A stretch of 45,452 nt of DNA from a virus. The notes beneath the pieces are model-generated. The model was not told where the DNA came from. It saw only the letters and a program-made list of their open reading frames with translations, and made no database searches. The stretch lies in IMG/VR virus record IMGVR_UViG_3300031578_012373, positions 1 to 45,452 of that record. One strand, 5' to 3'. Shown in pieces: positions 15,645-23,592 of the stretch. Position 1 is the stretch's first letter. Each line of letters opens with the position of its first letter. Position numbers and translations under genes: made by a program.

Positions 15645-16789
15645 CTTATATTTTCTTCTTTGCTTGCATATTTCAAATAAAAGCTTTTTGGTATAAGGCT
15701 CATTTTATACATTACCCAAAAAAGTAAATTCATTCTTTCAAAAGTTTTTTTATAAGTCTCAAAATCTCTATAAGATTTCAGTGGCAATCTCATTATATCA
15801 TAAAATTGATCGCCAGTAAAATTAACTGCTTCCAAAATTTCCCTCATAAGAATAGAATCTGCTTCTAATTTTTCCCATGCTGGCTGTGCTAATTTATCAA
15901 TAGCATCTTCTCTATTCATCTGACCATCTCTTACTAATGCTGCATATTCAGCTTGCCTTATATCAATACCAAATTTTTTCGGCAAATAATAATTATTAGC
16001 AAAATAAGATGTTTTATTTTCCATATGATGTCCACCATACCATTTCCAACCATAATTATTACTTAAAAACTCCTTAATGGCTTCTTTGTTATAATTAATA
16101 TAATACAACGGCCTTATTTTCTTTATCCTATTCCACAACATCCATTTCAATTGTTGACCTAAATACATGGTAGGCAGATCATAACCATTAATATACATCT
16201 CACCAAATTCTTTTTGTACATTATCAATATATTTTTGATCAATATAAATCCATCCTGGTGGTACTATACCTTCAGTTCTAAAATTCCTGCCTTCAAAGAT
16301 ATATTTAATTCCATATCTTTCGCATGCTATATAATGGCTAGATGCTAATCCAATATCAGATATATTGTCAATTTCTGGTATTGATGCCAACATGCCAGCT
16401 CTTAATGCAGCAGCGGTAACTTCTCTTGAAACTTTTTGAACAGATAAATCAATGTCTAATTGCTTACACATCATTCTCATATTTTCGTTAGCTATATCTG
16501 TATTAAATCCATTATCACAATGTACAGCCAATGGCCTTAATCCTAATAATATCTTTGTAAGATATAACATATATGATGAATCGCATCCTCCGCTCACGCC
16601 AACAACTACATCATACGGTTTATTTTTCATATCCTTCTTAATTTTATCAGATATATTTAGAAGAATATTAAAATCCTTTGGATATTCTTTTTCTAAATTA
16701 TCATGTTGATGACAATAATTACATTTGCCATCTTTATCAAAATTTATATAAGGTATTTTACTATCATACACGCATCTTGAACAAATCAT
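15641..16789 (-). CDS. wbpG: N-acetyl-sugar amidotransferase (WbpG/PseA/WbuX-like)
   Basis: A 382-residue PP-loop enzyme. Two CxxC pairs (Cys3/Cys6 and Cys23/Cys26) form the N-terminal zinc site, and GVSGGCDSSYML (64-75) is the ATP pyrophosphatase loop. The conserved EGRNFRTEG near 165 and GWKWYGGHHMENK near 248 follow. In Pseudomonas and Campylobacter these enzymes turn an N-acetyl group into an acetamidino group on amino-uronic or nonulosonic sugars, usually with HisH/HisF-like ammonia suppliers that I do not find here. With WbpB-, WbpD- and WbpE-like genes nearby, the likely target is a diamino-uronic acid. AAGGAG precedes the ATG. Confidence 0.87.
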   Translation of the reverse strand: MICSRCVYDSKIPYINFDKDGKCNYCHQHDNLEKEYPKDFNILLNISDKIKKDMKNKPYDVVVGVSGGCDSSYMLYLTKILLGLRPLAVHCDNGFNTDIANENMRMMCKQLDIDLSVQKVSREVTAAALRAGMLASIPEIDNISDIGLASSHYIACERYGIKYIFEGRNFRTEGIVPPGWIYIDQKYIDNVQKEFGEMYINGYDLPTMYLGQQLKWMLWNRIKKIRPLYYINYNKEAIKEFLSNNYGWKWYGGHHMENKTSYFANNYYLPKKFGIDIRQAEYAALVRDGQMNREDAIDKLAQPAWEKLEADSILMREILEAVNFTGDQFYDIMRLPLKSYRDFETYKKTFERMNLLFWVMYKMSLIPKSFYLKYASKEENIR

Positions 16790-16802
16790 TTTTTATCTCC
16801 TT

Positions 16803-17594
16803 TTACTTTTTAATTTTTTTTGCGGGATTACCACAAACGGTTATTCCAGATTTTATATTTTTTACTACTACTGAGCCCATTCCTATAAATACTTCATTTC
16901 CAATTATTATTCCATCCCTTATTATAGCGCCGGCCCCTATAAAACATTTCTTTCCTATCTTTGTACTTCCACTTATACTTACCTGTGGAGCTATTATAGT
17001 ATCTTCCCCAATTATTACATTGTGTGCAATATGGACTAAATTACCTATTTTTACATTTTTACCTATTATTGTATTTGATAAAGTTCCTCTATCTATACAA
17101 CAATTATGGCCTATTTCTACATTATTATTTATAATAACTTTGCCAACATGAGGCCAATTTACTATTTCTCCGTCTAACCACTCATATCCGAATCCACTTC
17201 CACCAATAATAGATCCTGCTCTAATAATTACATTTGCTCCTACTTCTACATAATTTTCAAAGATAGTAGAATCAGAACTTATTCCAACTTCTATACACTT
17301 AAATTTTTTCAAATCAAAATATCTAGCTATCCTTAAGAAAACCTTTCGCGGATTTTTTGTCACTATATAACATTTCTCATTAGATGTCGGTAATATTACC
17401 GTTTCATCACAAATAATAACAGATGCTTTTGTATTTCTCGCTATCTCTTCTTTGTTTTCCTTAGATCTATCAATAAAAATTATTGATTCTTTATCAGCAT
17501 TATCTAAAGCCGAAAGTTTAGTAAACTCTGCTTTATTGTAAGCATTACAAATATATAATGGTTTTATTAAATGCAATATATCATTTACTTTCAT
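16803..17594 (-). CDS. LpxD-like hexapeptide acyltransferase
   Basis: The protein (263 aa from the ATG at 17594) has an N-terminal alpha/beta domain up to about 95, then a left-handed beta-helix of hexapeptide repeats. The signature GGSGFGYEW (131-139), PHVGKVIINNNVEIGHN (148-164), IDRGTLSNTIIG (167-178) and VHIAHNV (187-193) match LpxD, including the His of HIAHNV that acts as base. LpxD N-acylates a UDP-amino sugar. With no other lipid A genes here, an O-antigen-type N- or O-acyltransferase is more likely. It is shorter than LpxD (about 340 residues). GGAG lies 7 nt before 17594; a further in-frame ATG is at 17609. Confidence 0.82.
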   Translation of the reverse strand: MKVNDILHLIKPLYICNAYNKAEFTKLSALDNADKESIIFIDRSKENKEEIARNTKASVIICDETVILPTSNEKCYIVTKNPRKVFLRIARYFDLKKFKCIEVGISSDSTIFENYVEVGANVIIRAGSIIGGSGFGYEWLDGEIVNWPHVGKVIINNNVEIGHNCCIDRGTLSNTIIGKNVKIGNLVHIAHNVIIGEDTIIAPQVSISGSTKIGKKCFIGAGAIIRDGIIIGNEVFIGMGSVVVKNIKSGITVCGNPAKKIKK

Positions 17595-17595
17595 T

Positions 17596-18279
17596 TTATT
17601 TCTCCACATATGTCTCAGGATGTATCAAAACATATAACAATCTGTGTTTATCTTCGAGATGTTCACATAAACATCTATGATCATTATCAATTAGCTTACC
17701 TTTTTTATAAATTTTCCAATAAACCCACATAGAATCAGAAATATATACACATCTATTCCACAAATGCTTGTCATACGCTTCATAAATAATCCCAAAATTA
17801 TCCAGATTTATATTATTCCATATATCAAGATTATTATATCCAGTATTTCCATTATGTGCCGCAACCCCAGATACTTCCATTTCTATTATTTTTTCTAATA
17901 AATCTAAATCAGATCTCAGAAACATAATAGAATCCTGTTTCCAACATTTTTCCATGTCTATACATTCATGATGCAATCCGATCTCATTATTAGTAGATTT
18001 TATATATTCCAATATTTTTTTATTTTCCAAAGAAAATGAATTATATTCTTGTGCATGTAACCTCACAAAAAATGTTCCATATATTTTCAATTCATTAAAT
18101 ATTTCCGCCACTTTTTTTGCTTTAAGAATATTTGTATCTATGTCTATTCTATTTATCAATATCTTTTCAGAAGTAATATTTAAAGTAAAATATTCTTTAA
18201 GAGTACAAATCTTATATTTTAAATCTAAAGCTTTTTTATATATTTCTTTTAAATGCTTAAATGTAAATTCACATTCCAC
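17596..18279 (-). CDS. Polysaccharide-deacetylase-like (NodB-fold) protein
   Basis: The 227 residues resemble the CE4/NodB deacetylase barrel: LINRIDIDTNILKA near 40 places Asp residues at the catalytic/metal strand, IYGTFFVRL near 66 follows, NEIGLHHECID near 96 has a histidine pair near the metal site, and LLYVLIHPETY near 213 ends the barrel. Not all CE4 motifs are clear, so activity is uncertain. The start is a GTG inside the aminotransferase's end, with only a distant AGGA. It reads into the LpxD-like gene, whose ATG starts 2 nt after this stop. It may remove an acetyl group from a precursor sugar. Confidence 0.65.
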   Translation of the reverse strand: MECEFTFKHLKEIYKKALDLKYKICTLKEYFTLNITSEKILINRIDIDTNILKAKKVAEIFNELKIYGTFFVRLHAQEYNSFSLENKKILEYIKSTNNEIGLHHECIDMEKCWKQDSIMFLRSDLDLLEKIIEMEVSGVAAHNGNTGYNNLDIWNNINLDNFGIIYEAYDKHLWNRCVYISDSMWVYWKIYKKGKLIDNDHRCLCEHLEDKHRLLYVLIHPETYVEK

Positions 18280-19420
18280 TTTTGGTTTTTATTCCTTCCA
18301 TAATTAAAATTTTTCTCAGTTCATCAGCGACTATATCAATGTTGTCTTCAGTAAGATCATAATATAAAGGTAATCTCAGTGCTCTATTATAAATATCTAA
18401 TGATATTGGGCATTTATAGTGTGAACCATAAGCTGGTTGTATAAAACTGCAATAAGTTCCTATTTGAGAACCTATGCCCATATCTTTCAAAGATTGTATA
18501 ATATTATTCCTATCAATATTATCGGCCACCAACGTACAATATCCCTGATAATTATGATAATTATAAGATCTCACATAAGGAGCTATTATATAAGGTATAT
18601 TTATTAGTTTGTCACCCCAATATCTAGCAAGTTTTCTTTTTCTTTTAATAATTTTATCCAACTTTCTCATCTGTGCTATTCCACAGGCAGCTGCTATATC
18701 GCTCATTTTGTAATTAAAACCGGCTGTAGTAAATATTGGTATTGAAAAAGACATATCTTTCTCTCTTTCCCAAGAAGCCTGCTTTTCTGAACCAAACATA
18801 AATAAACTTTTTACTTTTTTTGCTATTTCATCATTATTTGTAACAACACATCCACCTTCACCTGTAGTTATTCCTTTAGTAGCATGAAAAGAAAAACATC
18901 CAACGTCACCTATAGTTCCAGCCATACGGTCTTTATATTTAGATCCAAACGCACATGCGGCATCCTCAATAACATAAAGATTATTATTCTTTGCGAATTC
19001 TATTATTTCATCCATTTCTGCAACCTGACCAAAAGTATGCACTGGAATTATAGCTTTTACTTTATTAGTCATTTTATTTATAGCGTCTTGTACATTTAGA
19101 TTATATGTTAGCGGATCTACATCTATAAATATAGGATTCGCTTTACAATGCATTACAGCATGACCAGTAGCAGGAAATGTATAATCTGCTACTAATACAT
19201 CATCACCTGGCTTTATTCCTATACCTAAAAGCGCGAGGTGCAATGCAGTAGTGCAACTACTACAAGCTATCACATATTTGATACCCAATTTTTCGGAAAT
19301 CATTTTTTCAAATTCTTTTACCTTTGGGCCTTGTGTTAACCATTTCGAATCAAGTACGCTTTTTATTTCATTCAATTCATTATTATCTAAATGAGGCCGA
19401 AACAAAGGTATGTCTAACAT
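18269..19420 (-). CDS. wbpE: DegT/DnrJ/EryC1 sugar aminotransferase, WbpE-like
   Basis: A 383-residue PLP enzyme that converts a keto-sugar nucleotide to an amino sugar. SKWLTQGPKVKEFE (25-38), ACSSCTTALHLAL (52-64), the PLP-stacking and Asp motif IEDAACAFGS (151-160, Asp153) and SFHATKGITTGEGG (177-190) with Schiff-base Lys182 are all present. It lies 12 nt after a WlbA-like dehydrogenase and close to a WbpD-like acetyltransferase, the order seen in di-N-acetylated glucuronic acid pathways. There it would aminate the 3-keto group of UDP-GlcNAcA. GGAG precedes the ATG. Confidence 0.9.
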   Translation of the reverse strand: MLDIPLFRPHLDNNELNEIKSVLDSKWLTQGPKVKEFEKMISEKLGIKYVIACSSCTTALHLALLGIGIKPGDDVLVADYTFPATGHAVMHCKANPIFIDVDPLTYNLNVQDAINKMTNKVKAIIPVHTFGQVAEMDEIIEFAKNNNLYVIEDAACAFGSKYKDRMAGTIGDVGCFSFHATKGITTGEGGCVVTNNDEIAKKVKSLFMFGSEKQASWEREKDMSFSIPIFTTAGFNYKMSDIAAACGIAQMRKLDKIIKRKRKLARYWGDKLINIPYIIAPYVRSYNYHNYQGYCTLVADNIDRNNIIQSLKDMGIGSQIGTYCSFIQPAYGSHYKCPISLDIYNRALRLPLYYDLTEDNIDIVADELRKILIMEGIKTKSGM

Positions 19421-19432
19421 TTTATTTATCTC

Positions 19433-20173
19433 CTATATCAAATTAAAATCGTTTGGCTTTATAATAATTTTTTTACCTAATATTTCTCTACCACTTCCAA
19501 ATCTTTCAGTAAATCTACCTAATAACCAATGAAGTTTAGCAATATCAGTTGGCTTTATTCCTTTATTATAAAAAACAATATCTCTATACATTTTTTCATA
19601 AACAACATTCATATCAATGTCCATTAAATTAATTTCATCAATATATCTTTCTTGGGTACCTTTAGATAAAACCAGTGCTTCAAATTCAGCCTCAAGCTTC
19701 ACAGCCAAATCAATATAATGAATAAACAAATCAAAAAAAAGACCCCCCGTCATCACAGGATTCCCTTTCCACCCAACAAAATATTCTTCATTTCTAGATG
19801 CCTTAATAAATATTCTATTGGCCTTATCTGGCAAAGAAAGCCATCTTAGTTGTAAAACTACAGAAACAGCATCATCATCAATTATTGGTTGCCAAGGAAG
19901 CACCATAGGCTTTTCAACAATAATTCCTACATCATATTGCAAAGCCATTTTAAGATGATCATAATGAAGATAGGTAGGTGAACAAATAACAACATAATCA
20001 ACCGATATAAAATTCTTTTTAGACAGAACAGGAATTGCCATATATCCATCTGGTGTTATTTTAATTCCCTTATAACAAGGATCATAAACCCAGCTTATAA
20101 CGCCTCCTATCGCAATTATCGATTTTTTATGCCTCATGGCTATCCTACCATCGCCAATTAATCCAAATTTCAT
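19433..20173 (-). CDS. wbpB: Compact Gfo/Idh/MocA dehydrogenase, WbpB/WlbA-like
   Basis: The 246-residue protein has the NAD motif GLIGDGRIAMRH (4-15), the catalytic VEKPM (86-90), SVVLQLRWLS near 103, then VGWKGNPVMTGG near 132 and a D-x-x-IHYIDL stretch. The VLQLR and WKG...GG...IH segments match WlbA/WbpB, which oxidise C3 of UDP-GlcNAcA. It is about 70 residues shorter than those enzymes, mostly lost after EKP and at the C-terminus, so it may be a minimal active form. It sits directly between WbpD- and WbpE-like genes. A GnnA-type enzyme acting on UDP-GlcNAc is the alternative. AAGGAG precedes the ATG. Confidence 0.82.
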   Translation of the reverse strand: MKFGLIGDGRIAMRHKKSIIAIGGVISWVYDPCYKGIKITPDGYMAIPVLSKKNFISVDYVVICSPTYLHYDHLKMALQYDVGIIVEKPMVLPWQPIIDDDAVSVVLQLRWLSLPDKANRIFIKASRNEEYFVGWKGNPVMTGGLFFDLFIHYIDLAVKLEAEFEALVLSKGTQERYIDEINLMDIDMNVVYEKMYRDIVFYNKGIKPTDIAKLHWLLGRFTERFGSGREILGKKIIIKPNDFNLI

Positions 20174-20607
20174 TTTTCTAATCTCCTTACTCTAGCTGGT
20201 ATCCCCATTACTGTAACTCCAGGAGATACATCTTTAGTAACAACAGCACCAGCAGCTATAAACGCCTTTTCTCCTATTGTAATGCCAGTAATTAATAAAG
20301 CTCCAGCTCCTATCCTAACGCCATCTTTAACGATAGTTTCAAACCACCATTTTCCTCCAGAAGGAGGATGTTTATCATTAGTAAATGTTACATTTGGGCC
20401 TATAAAAACATTATTACCTATCTTTACGCCTTTTGGTATAAAAGTAAAAGCCTGTATTTGAACATCATTCCCAATTATAACATCTTCACCTATTTCCACA
20501 AATGCAGCTATACTGCAGCGCTCTCCTATTTTACATCCATAAATGTTTACTAATTCTGGATGCCAAATTTTTGTTTCTTTTCCTATTATTGCATTTTCGA
20601 TTGGCAT
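20170..20607 (-). CDS. wbpD: Hexapeptide-repeat N-acetyltransferase, WbpD/WlbB-like
   Basis: A 145-residue left-handed beta-helix protein of hexapeptide repeats. KIWHPELVN near 12, GPNVTFTNDKHPP near 69 and AAGAVVTKDVSPG near 116 match the WbpD/WlbB/FdtC class that acetylates a 3-amino sugar nucleotide with acetyl-CoA. With the adjoining dehydrogenase and aminotransferase it would give UDP-GlcNAc(3NAc)A. The gene ends in a 4-nt overlap with the dehydrogenase start, so the two are translationally coupled. GGAG precedes the ATG. It is somewhat shorter than WbpD (about 190 residues). Confidence 0.84.
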   Translation of the reverse strand: MPIENAIIGKETKIWHPELVNIYGCKIGERCSIAAFVEIGEDVIIGNDVQIQAFTFIPKGVKIGNNVFIGPNVTFTNDKHPPSGGKWWFETIVKDGVRIGAGALLITGITIGEKAFIAAGAVVTKDVSPGVTVMGIPARVRRLEK

Positions 20608-20626
20608 ATTTATCTTTTCTCCAATA

Positions 20627-21526
20627 TTATAAAATTTTTTTATATAAATTTAAAAGCTTTTCTCCTACCACTTTATGTGAATGATGTTTTTCCACCCAAG
20701 CACGGCTTTTTTTCTTCATTTCTAATAATTTGTCATTAGGCAAAGAAATAAATTCCTCTGTTTTTGCAATTAAATCGTCAGCGCTTTTGATGTTTATAAG
20801 ATCAAATTCGCCTATCGTCTCTCTGTATTTATTTTCAAAAGCATATGGTGTAAATACAATCTTTCCTAAAGCAGCGGCTTCTAATACAGTAATTCCAAAT
20901 CCGCTATTTTTCGTAAGTCTTTCCAAATAAACATCGCATTCAGACATTCTCTTTATCTGCTCTTCCCACGGCACTGCCTTATCACTATATCTAAATTCAA
21001 AATTACCTTTTATATTTTTCATTATTTTAATAATTTCAGTACTTCCCGTATTAGCTGATTTAGATGGAAAATGACCTACTATTAATATATTATTTGATCT
21101 TTCATAAACCGGCCTTAATTTTTCTGTATCTACAATCCCAGATTCTATCCAATATTCATTTTTTGCACCTTTACCAAACAAATCAGCCCCTACAATTGTT
21201 AAATCAACTATCGGATTAAATATTTTATTAATTTTTCTGTATCTTTTCCTATACGCTGTGCCTGTATGTGAAACTACTACTTTTTTTCCTTTTAGATCAA
21301 TTTTCGGTATTGGGTTTTGACTATGCATAAAATGTATTATCGTGGCTTCCTTTATATAAGGCAGTATATCTTTATCGGTTTTAAAAATATTACCTTGATC
21401 AGGGTATTCAAATTGATGTAAATATTGAACAAACATATCAGCATCAATACCTATTGATCTTAAGCTTCTTGCATATTCAGCACCAAGCCTAGTATAATCA
21501 TTTCTAGCTAATAATACAACTTTCAC
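20627..21526 (-). CDS. GT-B-fold glycosyltransferase
   Basis: The 299 residues form two Rossmann-like halves. The N-terminal half starts MKVVLLARNDYTRLGAEYA; the C-terminal half contains NNILIVGHFPSKSANTGS near 145, ECDVYLERLTKNSGFGITVL near 210 and EAAALGKIV near 231, the E-x7-type donor-binding region of GT4-like enzymes. It resembles a short GT4-type enzyme lacking a classical extended N-lobe. The start is GTG, with AAGGAG 7 nt upstream. The sugar and acceptor are unknown. It begins 3 nt after the next glycosyltransferase gene ends. Confidence 0.78.
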   Translation of the reverse strand: MKVVLLARNDYTRLGAEYARSLRSIGIDADMFVQYLHQFEYPDQGNIFKTDKDILPYIKEATIIHFMHSQNPIPKIDLKGKKVVVSHTGTAYRKRYRKINKIFNPIVDLTIVGADLFGKGAKNEYWIESGIVDTEKLRPVYERSNNILIVGHFPSKSANTGSTEIIKIMKNIKGNFEFRYSDKAVPWEEQIKRMSECDVYLERLTKNSGFGITVLEAAALGKIVFTPYAFENKYRETIGEFDLINIKSADDLIAKTEEFISLPNDKLLEMKKKSRAWVEKHHSHKVVGEKLLNLYKKIL

Positions 21527-21529
21527 AAT

Positions 21530-22480
21530 CTAACTCCTTATATTAAATTCTTTCTTCACGATTTCAGTGAATTGCTTTACTCTAACAGCACAACTGTGAT
21601 TTTCTCGAACAAATTCCATACCTTGTTTAGCTATTCGTTCTCTTTCCACATCATGTTCTAAATAATATTTAATCTTATCCTCTAGATCTTTTAAATTTTC
21701 ATACAAAACCAAATGCTTACCATCAATAAAACCTTCTTTTTCAAAATCTCTAGGCTTATCAGTCAAAAAAAATGTGCCGCATCCCAGTACTTCAGAAAAT
21801 TTCATAGTTAAACTTTTCCACAACCCACCAGCGTTCACAAAAATTTTAGATCTATTTATTGTTTTTATATAATCATTCCTGGTCACTTTTTTAATGAAAG
21901 TTTTAACTCCTAAATTTTGTATCAATTCATGTATTTTTAATCTATCAGGATAAAAAAAAGGAATAGTGGTAAATGAAGCCATAACATCTATATCCTTTTT
22001 TAAATTTAGATTTTTATATTTGTTTATATCTACACAAAAAGGCAAAAAATAAACTTTTTCCATCTTTAGATTTGCTTTTAAATCTTCCACAATTCTAGTA
22101 ACAAAAGCAAAAATTAAATCATATTTATTTTGATGAAAATATTTATCAAGGTTTTCATGAAAAGAAAAACCCTGAAATTCCTTTGGTAATTGTATTTCAC
22201 GCTGAGTTTTGTAGTCAATCTGAATATGAACTTTAGGAATATTTGTAATTGTGCCAAGGCCTTTAAAATTTCTACTATATTTTATTTCATATGTAAGAAT
22301 TATATCAAATGGTTTATTCAATTTTTTTAAAATTTGAGGAACTGTTAATTTTGGATCAAATCCTGAAAAACCTTGACCATAATAAACAACGTCATGCTGC
22401 CTACCAAATTCATTTTTAAATAGTTGATGTCCCCAATTATATCTTTCTATCTGGTTAGGATTTAAAAGTAGTATTCGCAT
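21530..22480 (-). CDS. CgeB-like GT-B glycosyltransferase
   Basis: From the ATG at 22480 this is a 316-residue protein that looks like the CgeB/GT4-like group: MRILLLNPNQIERYNWG at the N-terminus, KVYFLPFCVD near 150, SKIFVNAGG near 218 with the donor-binding stretch KSLTMKFSEVLGCGTFFLTD, and ENHSCAVRVKQF at the end. CgeB proteins glycosylate spore or surface material. An in-frame start lies 14 codons upstream (22522), but AAGGA 9 nt before 22480 is the clear ribosome binding site. Sugar and acceptor are not readable from sequence. Confidence 0.8.
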   Translation of the reverse strand: MRILLLNPNQIERYNWGHQLFKNEFGRQHDVVYYGQGFSGFDPKLTVPQILKKLNKPFDIILTYEIKYSRNFKGLGTITNIPKVHIQIDYKTQREIQLPKEFQGFSFHENLDKYFHQNKYDLIFAFVTRIVEDLKANLKMEKVYFLPFCVDINKYKNLNLKKDIDVMASFTTIPFFYPDRLKIHELIQNLGVKTFIKKVTRNDYIKTINRSKIFVNAGGLWKSLTMKFSEVLGCGTFFLTDKPRDFEKEGFIDGKHLVLYENLKDLEDKIKYYLEHDVERERIAKQGMEFVRENHSCAVRVKQFTEIVKKEFNIRS

Positions 22481-22499
22481 TTTATTATTTCCTTTATTT

Positions 22500-23435
22500 C
22501 TACAATTTTTTAAACAATTCAATTAGTTTTTTCATATTTTTTTCTCGCGAACCAATATTATTTCTTAAATGATTGTTCATTCTTTCTATAACAGCCCAAT
22601 TTGGATGCTTAATAAGATCTGCAGCGTGTTCTATATTTCTTGCTTCATATACCATAGCAGTATTATCATTAAAAGCATAATCAAATCCCATACCATTTAA
22701 AGTCGAATCATTACAAACTATTAAACAGCCACATAATGCGGCTTCCATAGGAATATTATGTAACCCTTCTAATTCAGTAGGAGCAAACCATATATGACAT
22801 GAGCTATAAATATCATTTAATTCTTTTATTGAAGCATTAGATTTAAAGTATGTAAGAAATGGATCGTTTCGTACATTATTTCCTATTCCAATATATTCAT
22901 ATTTTTCCGTACCAAGTATTCTAGCAAGTTCTATAAAATCTATCCATCTTTTTGTAGATTTTTTATTATATAAACATCCAATTCTTATTTTATTATTCGA
23001 TCTTAATTCTCCATCTTTCCATAAATTAAAATCTAATCCCTGATAAATTACAATAGAATCAGCTCCATAAGAAGCTAATTTTTGTTTTAGATTTTTAGAA
23101 TTTACTATATTAAACAATCCTGCATTATAATATTTTCCAAGCCGATCTTCATTACATGCCCATGACTCATGGCCTCTTATATACCATGCTTTCTTTTCAA
23201 TACGAGAAGATAAAGTATTTTCTACAGTTGTACAAGCAGTAGCAACAATAATATCTGTATCTAATGGAATATATGATATAACTGGCTTATGATCAAACCA
23301 AGTAAAATTATCTACGGTTGCAACTATATTACACTGATGCCCCAACTGCTCTATAGTTTCAACGCATTTTATAATTGTTTGGCTTCCGCCATTATTTCCT
23401 AATCCAGAATTTAAACTATTAAACACTATTTTCAT
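22500..23435 (-). CDS. GT4-like GT-B glycosyltransferase
   Basis: A 311-residue enzyme: FNSLNSGLGNNGGSQTI (5-21) is the acceptor-side glycine loop, AWYIRGHESW near 87 follows, and the donor-side motif is WFAPTELEGLHNIPMEAALCG near 215, matching E-G-x-x-x-x-x-x-E in GT4 enzymes. The closing region contains SREKNMKKLIELFKKL. Its ATG is preceded by GAGG and overlaps the end of a 57-codon ORF by 17 nt. It belongs to a run of four adjacent GT-B genes. Confidence 0.82.
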   Translation of the reverse strand: MKIVFNSLNSGLGNNGGSQTIIKCVETIEQLGHQCNIVATVDNFTWFDHKPVISYIPLDTDIIVATACTTVENTLSSRIEKKAWYIRGHESWACNEDRLGKYYNAGLFNIVNSKNLKQKLASYGADSIVIYQGLDFNLWKDGELRSNNKIRIGCLYNKKSTKRWIDFIELARILGTEKYEYIGIGNNVRNDPFLTYFKSNASIKELNDIYSSCHIWFAPTELEGLHNIPMEAALCGCLIVCNDSTLNGMGFDYAFNDNTAMVYEARNIEHAADLIKHPNWAVIERMNNHLRNNIGSREKNMKKLIELFKKL

Positions 23436-23592
23436 TTTTTGGCCTCGATCTTTTGCTTGTTTCCTCGTAAGCTTTCATTAGTATTTTAAATTCTTTTTTT
23501 GTTAATGGCTTTCCTTCTTTTAAAGAACTATATATTTTTTTATAAATATTTTTTTCTTTTTCAGTCATTGTTTTAAAAGAATTTATATTCAT
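23419..23592 (-). CDS. Small basic helical protein, 57 aa, unknown
   Basis: This small gene fills what would otherwise be a 153-nt gap between two glycosyltransferase genes. Its ATG overlaps the stop of the upstream gene as ATGA and its own stop lies 17 nt inside the downstream gene, the local packing pattern. The protein is rich in Lys and Glu (KEKNIYKKIYSSLKEGK around 12-28, KKEFKILMKAYEETSK around 32-47) and probably helical, with no membrane segment. No family is recognised. The spacing to the nearest GGAG is about 16 nt, long for direct initiation, so coupling is likely. Confidence 0.6.
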   Translation of the reverse strand: MNINSFKTMTEKEKNIYKKIYSSLKEGKPLTKKEFKILMKAYEETSKRSRPKNENSV

